9,398 nucleotides of DNA from Lachnospiraceae bacterium (GTDB lineage Bacteria > Bacillota > Clostridia > Lachnospirales > Lachnospiraceae), in assembly GCA_900751785.1 (NCBI GenBank), contig CAADSM010000034.1, positions 1 through 9,398 of the forward strand, given 5' to 3'. The notes beneath the pieces are model-generated. The model was not told the DNA's origin and searched no databases. It was given only the letters and a program-made list of their open reading frames with translations. Position numbers and translations under genes: made by a program. Below are positions 1 to 6,513 of this stretch, one piece after another. Positions within the stretch are counted from its first letter, which is position 1; each line of letters opens with the position of its first letter.

Positions 1-50
1 CCGGCGGCACCCCCGCTGTGGCGGGCCCGGCGGCCCCCCGCCGGGCGTAT
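1..50. other. Very GC-rich inverted-repeat tract at the left edge
   Basis: Almost all G and C, unlike the rest of the window. It contains nested inverted repeats: CCGGCGG (1-7) with CCGCCGG (38-44), and CCCGC (12-16) with GCGGG (21-25) around a TGTG loop. GGCGTAT at 44-50 can also pair with ATACGCC at 59-65, which is the outer arm of the trpS terminator. No reading frame is supported. It could be a terminator or structured 3' end belonging to whatever lies to the left, but it is cut by the window edge, so its nature is open. Confidence 0.4.
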
Positions 51-56
51 CGCGCA

Positions 57-92
57 AAATACGCCGGATGGTCTGTCCCATCCGGCGTATTT
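57..92 (-). terminator. Rho-independent terminator of trpS, possibly bidirectional
   Basis: A perfect 15-bp inverted repeat (57-71 with 78-92, core ACGCCGGATGG) surrounds a 6-nt loop, 24 nt past the trpS stop codon. The minus-strand side reads into TTT, which is shared with the stem base. The plus-strand side also ends in TTT, so it could also stop transcription entering from the left. The stem is long and GC-rich, making this the clearest terminator in the window. Confidence 0.85.
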
Positions 93-115
93 CTGCATAT
101 CGCTTATTCTAATAC

Positions 116-1201
116 TTACTGTGCAAATCTCTCTTTCTGTGCCGCGATCAGCTCCTGATCGTCAAAATAATTGATCTTCATGGCAGCCTTCACCTCGCTG
201 AGCGTCTCAGCGGCGGCTTTCTCTGCTTTTTCACTTCCCTTGCGCAGGATCTCATAAACTGCCGGGATATCCTTCTGAAATTCCTTTCTCCTGTTCCGGA
301 TCGGCTCAAGCTCCGCCTGGAGCACATTGTTCAGGAAACGCTTCACCTTCATATCGCCAAGGCCGCCTCTCTTGTAGTGGTCCTTCAGCTCATCCAGATT
401 CGCATACTCCGGAAGGAACTCCGGGAAATACTCCGGACGGCAGAACGCATCCAGATAAGTAAACACTGTGTTGCCCTCCAGCTTGCCCGGATCTTCGATC
501 CTTATATGCGTCGGATCCGTAAACATGCTGAATACCTTCTTCTTGATATCCTCCGGTTCCTCTGACAGATAAATGCAGTTGCCCAGAGACTTGCTCATCT
601 TGGCTTTGCCATCGATGCCCGGCAGACGCATGCACGCCTCGTTCTCCGGGAGAAGGATCTTCGGATCGACCAGCGTCTCCCCATAGATGGAGTTGAACTT
701 GTGGACGATCTCCTTCGTCTGCTCAAGCATAGGCATCTGGTCCTCTCCAACCGGCACTGTCGTCGCCTTGAAAGCAGTGATATCCGCAGCCTGGCTGATC
801 GGATAGGTAAAGAAGCCCACCGGGATGCTCGCCTCAAAATTTCTCATCTGTATCTCTGCCTTTACCGTAGGATTGCGCTGCACTCTCGACACAGTGACCA
901 GATTCATATAGTAGAATGTGAGCTCGCACAATTCCGGGATCTGGGACTGGATGAACAGCGTCGACTTCTCCGGATCGAGTCCGCACGCCAGATAGTCCAG
1001 CGCCACCTCGATGATGTTCTGGCGCACTTTTTCCGGGTTGTCAGCGTTATCTGTCAGAGCCTGCGCATCTGCTATCATGATATATATCTCGTCAAAATCT
1101 CCTGTATTCTGAAGCTCGACTCTCCGCTTCAGAGATCCCACATAATGTCCCACATGCAGTCTCCCTGTCGGACGGTCTCCTGTAAGCATTATCTTCTTCA
1201 T
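116..1201 (-). CDS. trpS: Tryptophanyl-tRNA synthetase
   Basis: Class I aminoacyl-tRNA synthetase that charges tRNA-Trp with tryptophan using ATP in the cytoplasm. The 361-residue product starts with the family N-terminus [23 protein letters not shown] at residues 16-19 is the HIGH nucleotide-binding signature, and KMSKS at 201-205 is the second ATP-binding signature. YPISQAADI near 133-141 is the tryptophan-pocket segment, with Asp140 the likely indole-contacting acid. It is about 30 residues longer than the Bacillus subtilis enzyme, in the manner of the TGDRPTG-type TrpRS common in Clostridia. The ATG is preceded by AGGAGG (1214-1219) at a longish 12-nt spacing. It is monocistronic, with its own extended -10 promoter and a strong terminator. 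The short leader of about 40 nt leaves no room for a T-box. Confidence 0.97.
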   Translation of the reverse strand: MKKIMLTGDRPTGRLHVGHYVGSLKRRVELQNTGDFDEIYIMIADAQALTDNADNPEKVRQNIIEVALDYLACGLDPEKSTLFIQSQIPELCELTFYYMNLVTVSRVQRNPTVKAEIQMRNFEASIPVGFFTYPISQAADITAFKATTVPVGEDQMPMLEQTKEIVHKFNSIYGETLVDPKILLPENEACMRLPGIDGKAKMSKSLGNCIYLSEEPEDIKKKVFSMFTDPTHIRIEDPGKLEGNTVFTYLDAFCRPEYFPEFLPEYANLDELKDHYKRGGLGDMKVKRFLNNVLQAELEPIRNRRKEFQKDIPAVYEILRKGSEKAEKAAAETLSEVKAAMKINYFDDQELIAAQKERFAQ

Positions 1202-1246
1202 ATCGCTTGTGTTCCTCCTAACAATCGTTTCTCATAGTCTTTCCCC

Positions 1247-1275
1247 ATTATAACACCATCGCGCAGGCTTTTCTA
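1247..1275 (-). promoter_or_regulatory. Promoter of trpS, extended -10
   Basis: On the minus strand a perfect TATAAT (1247-1252) is preceded by TG one base upstream, giving an extended -10. TAGAAA (1270-1275, four of six matches to TTGACA) lies 17 bp further up. Transcription would start near 1240, leaving a leader of roughly 40 nt before the trpS ATG. Confidence 0.8.
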
Positions 1276-1276
1276 T

Positions 1277-1313
1277 AAGAAAAAGGCAGAAAACCTGACC
1301 GTTCCCTGCCTTT
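1277..1313 (-). terminator. Rho-independent terminator after the PAP2 gene
   Basis: AAAGGCAG and CTGCCTTT (1306-1313 and 1282-1289) pair around a large loop. The minus-strand transcript then continues into TTC and TT, giving a mostly U tail. It sits 65 nt past the PAP2 stop and just upstream of the trpS -35, so it separates the two genes. Confidence 0.75.
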
Positions 1314-1377
1314 GTGACCGCCTCAGCCGCCCGTCCGCTGCATCTGCAGGACACGGCAGGGCTGCGCGCTCTGTCTT

Positions 1378-2061
1378 CTATTTTGTATTCTGCAGCACCG
1401 GCCGCTTTGCGTAGCCCGGGGCTTTCTTTCCCTCTGCCGCATATACGAACTGGTACAGCACATATGCCATAAGAAATGCCGCCAGCACATCCAGCACCGA
1501 GTGCTGCTTTAAGAACATCGTCGCCAGGATGATCAGCGCGCCCAGCGTATACGACGCCATGCAGACAGCCTTATGCTTCCTGAGCGTCTCGCTCTCATGG
1601 ATGGCAATGCAGACACTCAGCGAGTTAAACACATGCAGGCTGGGGAATACGTTCGTACAAGTATCCGCCCGATACAGTATCCTCACCATATCCACGAAGA
1701 TATTGTCCCGCTCGAACACTACCGGCCTTAAATCCTGACCGTTCGGGAACAAAGTCGATATGATCAGAAAGATCGTCATCCCCGTAAACATCAGCTTTGC
1801 CATCTTATAGAATCCCGGCACATCTGTAAAAAAGAAATACAGAAATGCCGCCGCGATAAATAAAAACCACAGCAGATACGGCACGATAAAATATTCGATA
1901 AACGGAATATATTCATCAATCGTCGTCTGAATCACATGATACCGCGTGGTAACATGCTTTTCCAGATACAAAAACCACGGCATATAGATCAGAATATAGA
2001 GAAATACCCATGCATGTTTATACTTTTTCGCCAGTGCAGTGAGTCTTCTTTTCCACTTCAT
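1378..2061 (-). CDS. PAP2-superfamily membrane phosphatase, IPC-synthase-like
   Basis: An integral membrane protein of 227 residues from the phosphatidic-acid-phosphatase type 2 superfamily. It is likely to act on a lipid phosphate or transfer a phospho-headgroup at the membrane; the substrate cannot be read from sequence. The three PAP2 motifs are present: QDLRP (109-113), CTNVFPSLHVFNS (135-147, with the catalytic-type His143) and KQHSVLD (185-191, His187 and Asp191). The CTN-FPSLH and KQHS spelling is the inositol-phosphorylceramide-synthase-like branch. Hydrophobic segments lie near 17-33, 56-78, 91-104, 144-154, 166-184 and 190-206. I chose the ATG at 2061 because AAGGGGAG stands 8 nt upstream. 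The longer frame begins with TTG at 2160, which lies inside the -35 of the promoter and so would not be transcribed. The gene has its own promoter and terminator and sits downstream of a TetR regulator that might control it. Confidence 0.88.
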   Translation of the reverse strand: MKWKRRLTALAKKYKHAWVFLYILIYMPWFLYLEKHVTTRYHVIQTTIDEYIPFIEYFIVPYLLWFLFIAAAFLYFFFTDVPGFYKMAKLMFTGMTIFLIISTLFPNGQDLRPVVFERDNIFVDMVRILYRADTCTNVFPSLHVFNSLSVCIAIHESETLRKHKAVCMASYTLGALIILATMFLKQHSVLDVLAAFLMAYVLYQFVYAAEGKKAPGYAKRPVLQNTK

Positions 2062-2087
2062 TTGCGACGCTCCCCTTAGATTTGTGA

Positions 2088-2110
2088 CATCAGCTTCCCT
2101 TTCGCTGATG
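2088..2110 (-). other. Hairpin in the 5' leader of the PAP2 gene
   Basis: A perfect 7-bp stem, CATCAGC (2088-2094) with GCTGATG (2104-2110) and a 9-nt loop, lies between the predicted start of transcription (about 2125) and the Shine-Dalgarno at about 2070-2077. It could stabilise the mRNA or be an operator. There is no tail of T, so it is not a terminator. Confidence 0.4.
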
Positions 2111-2131
2111 CTCCCTTCTCTGATTTTCTCG

Positions 2132-2160
2132 ATTATAGCACGAAATATTTCATACAACAA
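2132..2160 (-). promoter_or_regulatory. Promoter of the PAP2 gene
   Basis: On the minus strand a perfect TATAAT (2132-2137) lies 17 bp downstream of TTGTTG (2155-2160). Transcription would start near 2125, leaving about 64 nt of leader. The position of this promoter rules out the TTG start at 2160. Confidence 0.7.
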
Positions 2161-2196
2161 CCCGCTTCATAAAAGGTTAACAAATCTTTAGATATT

Positions 2197-2814
2197 CTAC
2201 AGTTTTTCTGTAGGGCAGAGCGTGCTGTCCAGATATTTTCCCAGAGACCTGCTCATATTCCCCTCGAAATCCACCTGTCCGCTCCTCACGCACCACTCGA
2301 ATACATTGCCGATCACGATCATGCGGATGTCTGTGGTAAATTCCTCGATCTCAACATTCAGTCTCAGCACCCCTGCCTCGATCGCCTTCTCCACATACGT
2401 CTGCACCGTCACGATCGGGTACGGTCTCTCTGACCTGACTGCGGCATTCAGCGCCTGATTCTTCGTGTCATAGTATCCCGACATAAATTCCACGCCCAGC
2501 TCCCGGCAGTACTTCACATAATTCATATACACCCGGATGATGCCCTGCTTCGCCCCCTCGATATCCTTCGGCGTCTCCAGCAGGTCCGGATTGATGGTCG
2601 GCTGATCTTCAATATAGTAAGAGAGAAGATCGTCCTTCGTCTTGAAGTGATGGTAAAAGCTTCCGTTGGAAACCCCTGCTTCCTCGCATATATTCTTGAT
2701 CGACAGCTCTTCGTATCCCTTTTTCTGGAGAATACGCTTTGCCGCCTGAAAAATCTTTTCTTTCGTCTCCCTTGACTTGCGCTGCTGTCTGGACAACTCT
2801 GCTTTTTCACTCAT
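2197..2814 (-). CDS. TetR/AcrR-family transcriptional regulator
   Basis: A ligand-responsive DNA-binding repressor of 205 residues, the typical TetR length. Residues about 14-64 form the TetR N-terminal DNA-binding domain: ETKEKIFQAAKRIL (helix 1), then the helix-turn-helix SIKNICEEAGVSNGSFYHHF (38-57), followed by KTKDDLL. The divergent C-terminal two thirds would bind the effector and dimerise; the effector cannot be inferred. I start at the ATG at 2814 because AGGAG (2826-2830) lies 11 nt upstream, whereas the ATG seven codons earlier has no ribosome binding site. The stop codon is embedded in a 6-bp hairpin (2197-2213) that lacks a U-tract. Its neighbours are the PAP2 gene downstream and the SfsA-MutY gene upstream. 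It is separately promoted, and its own promoter, the PAP2 promoter or a distant gene may be its target. Confidence 0.93.
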   Translation of the reverse strand: MSEKAELSRQQRKSRETKEKIFQAAKRILQKKGYEELSIKNICEEAGVSNGSFYHHFKTKDDLLSYYIEDQPTINPDLLETPKDIEGAKQGIIRVYMNYVKYCRELGVEFMSGYYDTKNQALNAAVRSERPYPIVTVQTYVEKAIEAGVLRLNVEIEEFTTDIRMIVIGNVFEWCVRSGQVDFEGNMSRSLGKYLDSTLCPTEKL

Positions 2815-2844
2815 TGCTAAATACGCTCCTGTCATTTATCAGGC

Positions 2845-2859
2845 AGCGGCGCGGCCGCT
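2845..2859. promoter_or_regulatory. GC palindrome in the tetR leader, candidate operator
   Basis: AGCGGC (2845-2850) and GCCGCT (2854-2859) form a perfect 6-bp inverted repeat around GCG. It lies about 20 nt downstream of the -10 of the TetR-family gene and upstream of its Shine-Dalgarno. TetR-family repressors often control themselves from a palindrome in this position. An RNA hairpin in the leader is the alternative. Nothing but position and symmetry supports the operator reading. Confidence 0.3.
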
Positions 2860-2876
2860 CCCCTTACTCCGTGCCC

Positions 2877-2905
2877 ATTGTATCATAATTCCTCTTCAGA
2901 TTCAA
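2877..2905 (-). promoter_or_regulatory. Promoter of the TetR-family gene
   Basis: On the minus strand TTGAAT (2900-2905) and TACAAT (2877-2882) are spaced by exactly 17 bp, and TG lies one base before the -10. This is a good sigma-A-like promoter. Its -35 overlaps the tail of the terminator of the preceding gene. Confidence 0.8.
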
Positions 2906-2925
2906 GAAAACAGAGCGGGCTCTGT
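2904..2925 (-). terminator. Terminator of the SfsA-MutY gene
   Basis: ACAGAG (2910-2915) and CTCTGT (2920-2925) pair perfectly around a 4-nt CGGG/CCCG loop. The minus-strand transcript then runs into TTTCTT. It lies about 40 nt past the stop of the fusion gene. The stem is short, so termination may be partial. Confidence 0.65.
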
Positions 2926-2962
2926 CTCATCCCTTTCTCAATCCCCCTGCTGCCTCGCCCGC

Positions 2963-4708
2963 TCACTTTTCTCGTCCTGCGCCCGCCGCCTCCCGGTACG
3001 CCTCAAACGCGGACGGCATCGGATACTTCTCCTTCAGCTCTTCCCGGCCGGCGAAGATCACATCCCCTGTCATTTCTCTCTCCAGCTCATCCACGAGGAT
3101 CTCATAGCCTGTCATGTGCCATTCCACATGGCTGAAAACATGCTTTGCGTCCCCCAGCTTCTTCACCCGCACGGGTGCGAGTCCCAGATTTTTGGCATAA
3201 CGGATCACCTCCTGCCGTTTCAGGTGCCCCTCAACATTCGGGAACTCATACATCCCGGCCAGCAGGCCGCTCTCCGCCCGTCTCCGGATCGCCACTGCAT
3301 TTCCATCGCAGAATAAAAGCACGGTGCGCTTCTCGATCCGCCGCTCCTTCGCTTTCTTTTTCACCGGATATTCTCGCTGCGTTCCTTCCGCATACGCTCT
3401 GCAGAGATGTCTCACCGGACACTCTCTGCACTTCGGCTCGCCGTTCGGCAGACAGACGATCGCGCCCAGCTCGATCAGGCTCTGGTTGAAATCGCCCGCC
3501 GCCTCGCGCGGGATGATCTCCTCCAGCATCCTCTCGATCTTCGCGCGCGTCCCAGCCTTCATAATATCATCCGGATCTGCCAGAAGCCTTGTCACCACGC
3601 GCAGCACATTGCCGTCGACCGCCGGCTTCGGGATATTATAGACAAACGAGCTGATCGCTCCCGCTGTATAGCTCCCGATCCCCTTCAGGGAACGTATCTC
3701 CTCATACTTGTCTGGAAATTCACCGCCGTAATTTTCCATGATCTGGACTGCAGCAGCCTTCAGGTTGCGCGCCCGGTTGTAATATCCCAGTCCCTCCCAC
3801 AGCTTCAGCAGACGCTCCTCCGGCACCTCTGCCAGAGCCTTCACGTCCGGCAGCTCCTCAAGGAACCGCTCATAGTACGGCCTGACCGCCTCCACTCTCG
3901 TCTGCTGCAGCATGATCTCTGAGATCCATACCCGGTAGGCGTCCATCCGCCTGCGCCAGGGCAGATCCCGCTTATTTTCCCGGAACCACTCCACAAGAGG
4001 CTCCGCCGCCTCCTTAAGCACCGGGCTTCCCAGCACCACATCCACCGGACTGTCGATCCGGATACTGTCTGCCGTTACCCTGCAGTCGTACGCCAGCACG
4101 CGCACACCAGCTGCCGCCGCACGGCGCAGCGCCTCTGCAAAGGCAGGATGGGTATCCGTATTCGGCGTAAAATATCTCACGCCTTTCATCTGGATGACGA
4201 AAAATACATATGTTTCATATCCTTCCTTCTTCGCCCGCATCAGCTCTTCCAGATGCTTCACCGCCCGGTCACTGGGCGCGTCGGGGAAACGGCATACGCC
4301 GTCCTCCTCCAGCGTCACTCCCTTGACCTCGATAAAGATCCGCCGTTCTCCCGCCTCCACGTAGAGATCAAACCTTGAGCTGCCGTAAGTCGTCTCAGGC
4401 CTGATCAGGGTCACGTCCGGGAACAGGTTTCCCTCGCGGACCCACTCCTCCGCCAGACGGTTCGGGATCTGGGAATCCATATTGATCATCCGGCTGCCTT
4501 TTTCCACACCGATCAGATCCCATTTTGTCTTCCTGTCCGGATTCGCGCTCCTCTGTATATAAATAGACGCTCCCGGGATAAGAAGCTCCGCACAGCGCCC
4601 CGTATTTTTCACATGCACAGTCTCTTTCTTCCCGTCAAGCTCCGCGTAGGCGATAAATCGGTTCGGCCGCTCCAGGAAGACTGCCTTTTCTATCCTCTCA
4701 TACTTCAT
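2963..4708 (-). CDS. mutY: SfsA-MutY fusion: putative nuclease domain plus A/G-specific adenine glycosylase
   Basis: One 581-residue chain carries two families that are usually separate. Residues 1 to about 228 are a complete SfsA (sugar fermentation stimulation A) protein: RPNRFIAY, NTGRCAELLIPGA, and SSRFDLYVE followed by FIEVKG. The last two give Asp114, Glu127 and Lys129 of a PD-(D/E)XK-like nuclease site. Residues about 233-581 are MutY, which removes adenine mispaired with 8-oxoguanine: LPWRRRMDAYRVWISEIMLQQT with catalytic Glu264, helix-hairpin-helix LKGIGSYTAG (341-350), and AVDGNV with Asp365. Four iron-sulfur cysteines follow at 419, 427, 430 and 436. The C-terminal NUDIX-like domain carries the FSH motif (525-527). 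The frame is open across the junction near 4021. I start at the ATG at 4708, where SfsA homology begins. The upstream ATG at 4804 lies inside the -10 promoter element. The ribosome site is weak (AAAGGA, 15 nt away). Confidence 0.93.
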   Translation of the reverse strand: MKYERIEKAVFLERPNRFIAYAELDGKKETVHVKNTGRCAELLIPGASIYIQRSANPDRKTKWDLIGVEKGSRMINMDSQIPNRLAEEWVREGNLFPDVTLIRPETTYGSSRFDLYVEAGERRIFIEVKGVTLEEDGVCRFPDAPSDRAVKHLEELMRAKKEGYETYVFFVIQMKGVRYFTPNTDTHPAFAEALRRAAAAGVRVLAYDCRVTADSIRIDSPVDVVLGSPVLKEAAEPLVEWFRENKRDLPWRRRMDAYRVWISEIMLQQTRVEAVRPYYERFLEELPDVKALAEVPEERLLKLWEGLGYYNRARNLKAAAVQIMENYGGEFPDKYEEIRSLKGIGSYTAGAISSFVYNIPKPAVDGNVLRVVTRLLADPDDIMKAGTRAKIERMLEEIIPREAAGDFNQSLIELGAIVCLPNGEPKCRECPVRHLCRAYAEGTQREYPVKKKAKERRIEKRTVLLFCDGNAVAIRRRAESGLLAGMYEFPNVEGHLKRQEVIRYAKNLGLAPVRVKKLGDAKHVFSHVEWHMTGYEILVDELEREMTGDVIFAGREELKEKYPMPSAFEAYREAAGAGREK

Positions 4709-4743
4709 GTCGTTTCGATCTTTTCCTTTCCCGCATCTGCTTC

Positions 4744-4767
4744 CCCTGTCCGCATGCAGCGGCAGGG
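4744..4767 (-). other. Hairpin in the 5' leader of the SfsA-MutY gene
   Basis: CCCTG then CCGC (4744-4748, 4750-4753) pair with GCGG then CAGGG (4759-4767). This is a 9-bp GC-rich stem with one bulged base and a 5-nt loop. It sits about midway in the predicted 88-nt leader and has no U-tract. Together with the weak Shine-Dalgarno it may set a low translation level. Confidence 0.35.
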
Positions 4768-4802
4768 ATCCAGGATCTGCGTCTGGTATAAAGTCCGCAG
4801 AC

Positions 4803-4808
4803 ATTGTA
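4803..4808 (-). promoter_or_regulatory. -10 element of the SfsA-MutY promoter
   Basis: TACAAT on the minus strand is preceded by TG one base upstream, giving an extended -10. No convincing -35 exists at 16-18 bp, because that position is occupied by the terminator of the ABC operon. Transcription would start near 4796. Confidence 0.55.
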
Positions 4809-4822
4809 GCACATCCTCAACG

Positions 4823-4856
4823 AAAAAGACCAGCCCTCTTTCCGAAAGCCGGTCTT
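4823..4856 (-). terminator. Rho-independent terminator of the ABC transporter operon
   Basis: GCCGGTCTT (4848-4856) pairs with AAGACCAGC (4826-4834) through nine pairs including one G-U. The minus-strand transcript then continues into TTTTT and C. It lies about 30 nt after the ATPase stop. A smaller AACAGC/GCTGTT hairpin (4861-4878) sits just ahead of it. Confidence 0.85.
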
Positions 4857-4882
4857 CCATAACAGCTCTTGTGCTGTTTTCT

Positions 4883-5710
4883 CTATAAAATTTTTGACAG
4901 GAACTCTTTGAGCCTGGGATCCTTCGGATGATCGAAGAACTCCTGCGGCGGAGCTTCCTCCTTGATCTGCCCGTCATCCATAAAGATCACGCGGGACGCC
5001 ACCTCTCTGGCAAATCCCATCTCATGGGTGACGACGACCATGGTCATCCCTTCCCTCGCAAGCTTCTTCATCAGGTCCAGCACCTCGCCGACCATCTCCG
5101 GATCCAGCGCTGATGTAGGCTCGTCAAACAGGATCACATCCGGGGTCATTGCAAGAGACCGGATGATCGCCACTCTCTGCTTCTGACCGCCGGAGAGTGT
5201 GGACGGATATGCATCCGCCTTGTCGTCCAGACCGATCCTCTTCAGAAGCTCCAGCGCCTGCTCTCTCGCCTCTTTCCTGATCTCCTCCTTCGTCGTGGTG
5301 ATCGGGATCAGCTCGTCCTTGTTACTGCCTTTGAAAAGATTTTTGAAACGGGTAATGCGGTTCTGTCTCTTCGCCTTCTTGAGATCTTTACACCGCAGAT
5401 ACGCGGGAGCCATCATGACATTCTGGAGCACCGTCTTGTTGTTGAACAGATTGAAGTGCTGGAATACCATTCCCATATGTCTGCGGTGCAGATTGATGTC
5501 CACCTTCATGTCGGCGATATCAACACCATTAAAAATAATGCTGCCGCTGGTGGGATCTTCCATACAGTTCAGGCACCGCAGGAAGGTACTTTTTCCGGAA
5601 CCCGAAGGTCCGAGCACTGCAACGATATCACCTTTGTTGATCGTGATATTGATCCCCTTGAGGATCTCGAGCTGTCCGAAGCTCTTCCTAAGATTAATTA
5701 CGTCTATCAC
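4883..5710 (-). CDS. Polar amino-acid ABC transporter ATP-binding protein
   Basis: A cytoplasmic ATPase of the GlnQ/HisP type that powers the importer encoded upstream. It shows Walker [10 protein letters not shown] (34-42), Q-loop Gln84 in VFQHFNLF, signature LSGGQ (172-176), Walker B ILFDEP (193-198), D-loop SALD (200-203) and switch His229 in VTHEMG. At 275 residues it is about 30 longer than usual. The excess lies between MMAP (99-102) and the helix [15 protein letters not shown], roughly residues 108-144, and is basic and polar ([18 protein letters not shown]). This region faces the permease in related transporters. The start is GTG at 5710, overlapping the permease by 17 nt. AAAGGAG and a nearer GAGG precede it inside the permease gene, so translation is probably coupled. 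It is the last gene of the operon and is followed by a terminator. The substrate is not evident. Confidence 0.95.
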   Translation of the reverse strand: MIDVINLRKSFGQLEILKGINITINKGDIVAVLGPSGSGKSTFLRCLNCMEDPTSGSIIFNGVDIADMKVDINLHRRHMGMVFQHFNLFNNKTVLQNVMMAPAYLRCKDLKKAKRQNRITRFKNLFKGSNKDELIPITTTKEEIRKEAREQALELLKRIGLDDKADAYPSTLSGGQKQRVAIIRSLAMTPDVILFDEPTSALDPEMVGEVLDLMKKLAREGMTMVVVTHEMGFAREVASRVIFMDDGQIKEEAPPQEFFDHPKDPRLKEFLSKIL

Positions 5711-6404
5711 TCTTCCTCAGGCTCCTTTCCAAAATTTTTACCAGCAGGCTGATCACCAGTACAAGCGCAATATAGATCACTGCCATGACCAGATATGGGA
5801 CGATAAAGTCGTAGCTGTTGCTTCCTATATAGTTGAACGCCATATAGAGGTCAGCCACTGCCACGAAGCTTACCACCGACGTCTCCTTTACAAGGGTAAT
5901 AAACTCATTTCCCAGTGTCGGGAGGATGTTCTTTACCGCCTGAGGGATCACGATCTTGCACATACTTGCGCTGAAGCTCAGTCCCACAGCGCGTCCTGCT
6001 TCCATCTGCCCCGGATCAACGGACTGGATACCGCTCCGCATGATCTCCGATATGTAGGCGCCGCTGTTCAGGCCGAATACAGCTATAGCGACATTCAGTC
6101 CTGTCGTCCGCACGCCAATGAGAGGCAGCAATACATAATAGCCCACAAGGAGCTGAACGACCATCGGGCTTCCGCGGAACAGAGCCACATAGAAGCTGCA
6201 GAAGCCGTTAAGCACTCTCGGCAGCGTCTTATATTTGGGCACCACGCGGACCGTTGCGATCAATGTTCCGATCACGATCCCGATGAGCAGTCCGAGCACA
6301 GCAATGAGAAGCGTATTCTGCAGGCCTTCCACCACCCGGACATAACCGTTCTGATTGATAAATATGTCAATAAATTTATCTACTCTCTGACTTAAATTAC
6401 CCAT
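5694..6404 (-). CDS. Polar amino-acid ABC transporter permease
   Basis: A membrane subunit of 236 residues of the HisM/GlnP type, probably working as a homodimer because only one permease gene is present. Hydrophobic spans lie near 29-53, 66-95, 102-116, 176-196 and 202-224. [10 protein letters not shown] (77-86) matches the family RGTP-QL segment. [18 protein letters not shown] (116-133) leads into the EAA loop EAGRAVGLS...IVIPQA (135-156), which docks on the ATPase. The ATG at 6404 is preceded by GAAGGGAAG. The gene follows the binding protein by 109 nt, a gap that contains hairpins able to cover this ribosome site, and it overlaps the ATPase start by 17 nt. The length and motifs look complete. 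Confidence 0.95.
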   Translation of the reverse strand: MGNLSQRVDKFIDIFINQNGYVRVVEGLQNTLLIAVLGLLIGIVIGTLIATVRVVPKYKTLPRVLNGFCSFYVALFRGSPMVVQLLVGYYVLLPLIGVRTTGLNVAIAVFGLNSGAYISEIMRSGIQSVDPGQMEAGRAVGLSFSASMCKIVIPQAVKNILPTLGNEFITLVKETSVVSFVAVADLYMAFNYIGSNSYDFIVPYLVMAVIYIALVLVISLLVKILERSLRKSDRRN

Positions 6405-6411
6405 TTTCTTC

Positions 6412-6469
6412 CCTTCTCAAAAGAAGGAAAATGCCTGCATCCAGACCGGAATGCCTGTATTTTCCTTCT
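6412..6469 (-). promoter_or_regulatory. Alternative hairpins between the binding protein and permease genes
   Basis: AGAAGGAAAAT (6422-6432) and ATTTTCCTTCT (6459-6469) form a perfect 11-bp stem, with an inner GCAT/ATGC pairing (6437-6440 with 6451-6454). The first six bases of the same arm (6422-6427) also pair perfectly with CCTTCT (6412-6417) across a 4-nt loop. In the minus-strand mRNA, 6412-6417 is part of the permease Shine-Dalgarno (GAGAAGGGAAG). The large stem and the ribosome-site stem are therefore mutually exclusive. The large stem may also protect the binding-protein mRNA, whose product is needed in excess. Confidence 0.5.
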
Positions 6470-6513
6470 CCCGCAGTCTGCGTCTTTTTATACCACTTTT
6501 TCTGTCAAGCTGA

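Noticed and set aside
701..1237. 178-residue plus-strand frame opposite trpS
   Set aside because: It is an antisense shadow of a strongly conserved synthetase, without its own promoter or family resemblance.
2062..2160. Longer PAP2 reading frame starting with TTG at 2160
   Set aside because: The TTG lies inside the -35 element of the gene's own promoter and has no ribosome site. The ATG at 2061 has AAGGGGAG 8 nt upstream.
2197..2213. CTACAG-TTTTT-CTGTAG hairpin at the end of the TetR gene as a terminator
   Set aside because: The 6-bp stem is AT-rich, and on the minus strand no T-run follows it. The five T bases are in the plus-strand loop.
4709..4804. N-terminal extension of the SfsA-MutY protein to the ATG at 4804
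   Set aside because: That ATG overlaps the TACAAT -10, so it would not be in the transcript, and the extra 32 residues do not look like SfsA.
5199..6395. 398-residue open frame on the plus strand opposite the permease and ATPase
   Set aside because: It is the antisense shadow of two clearly identified transporter genes, with low-complexity His/Arg-rich content and no ribosome site.
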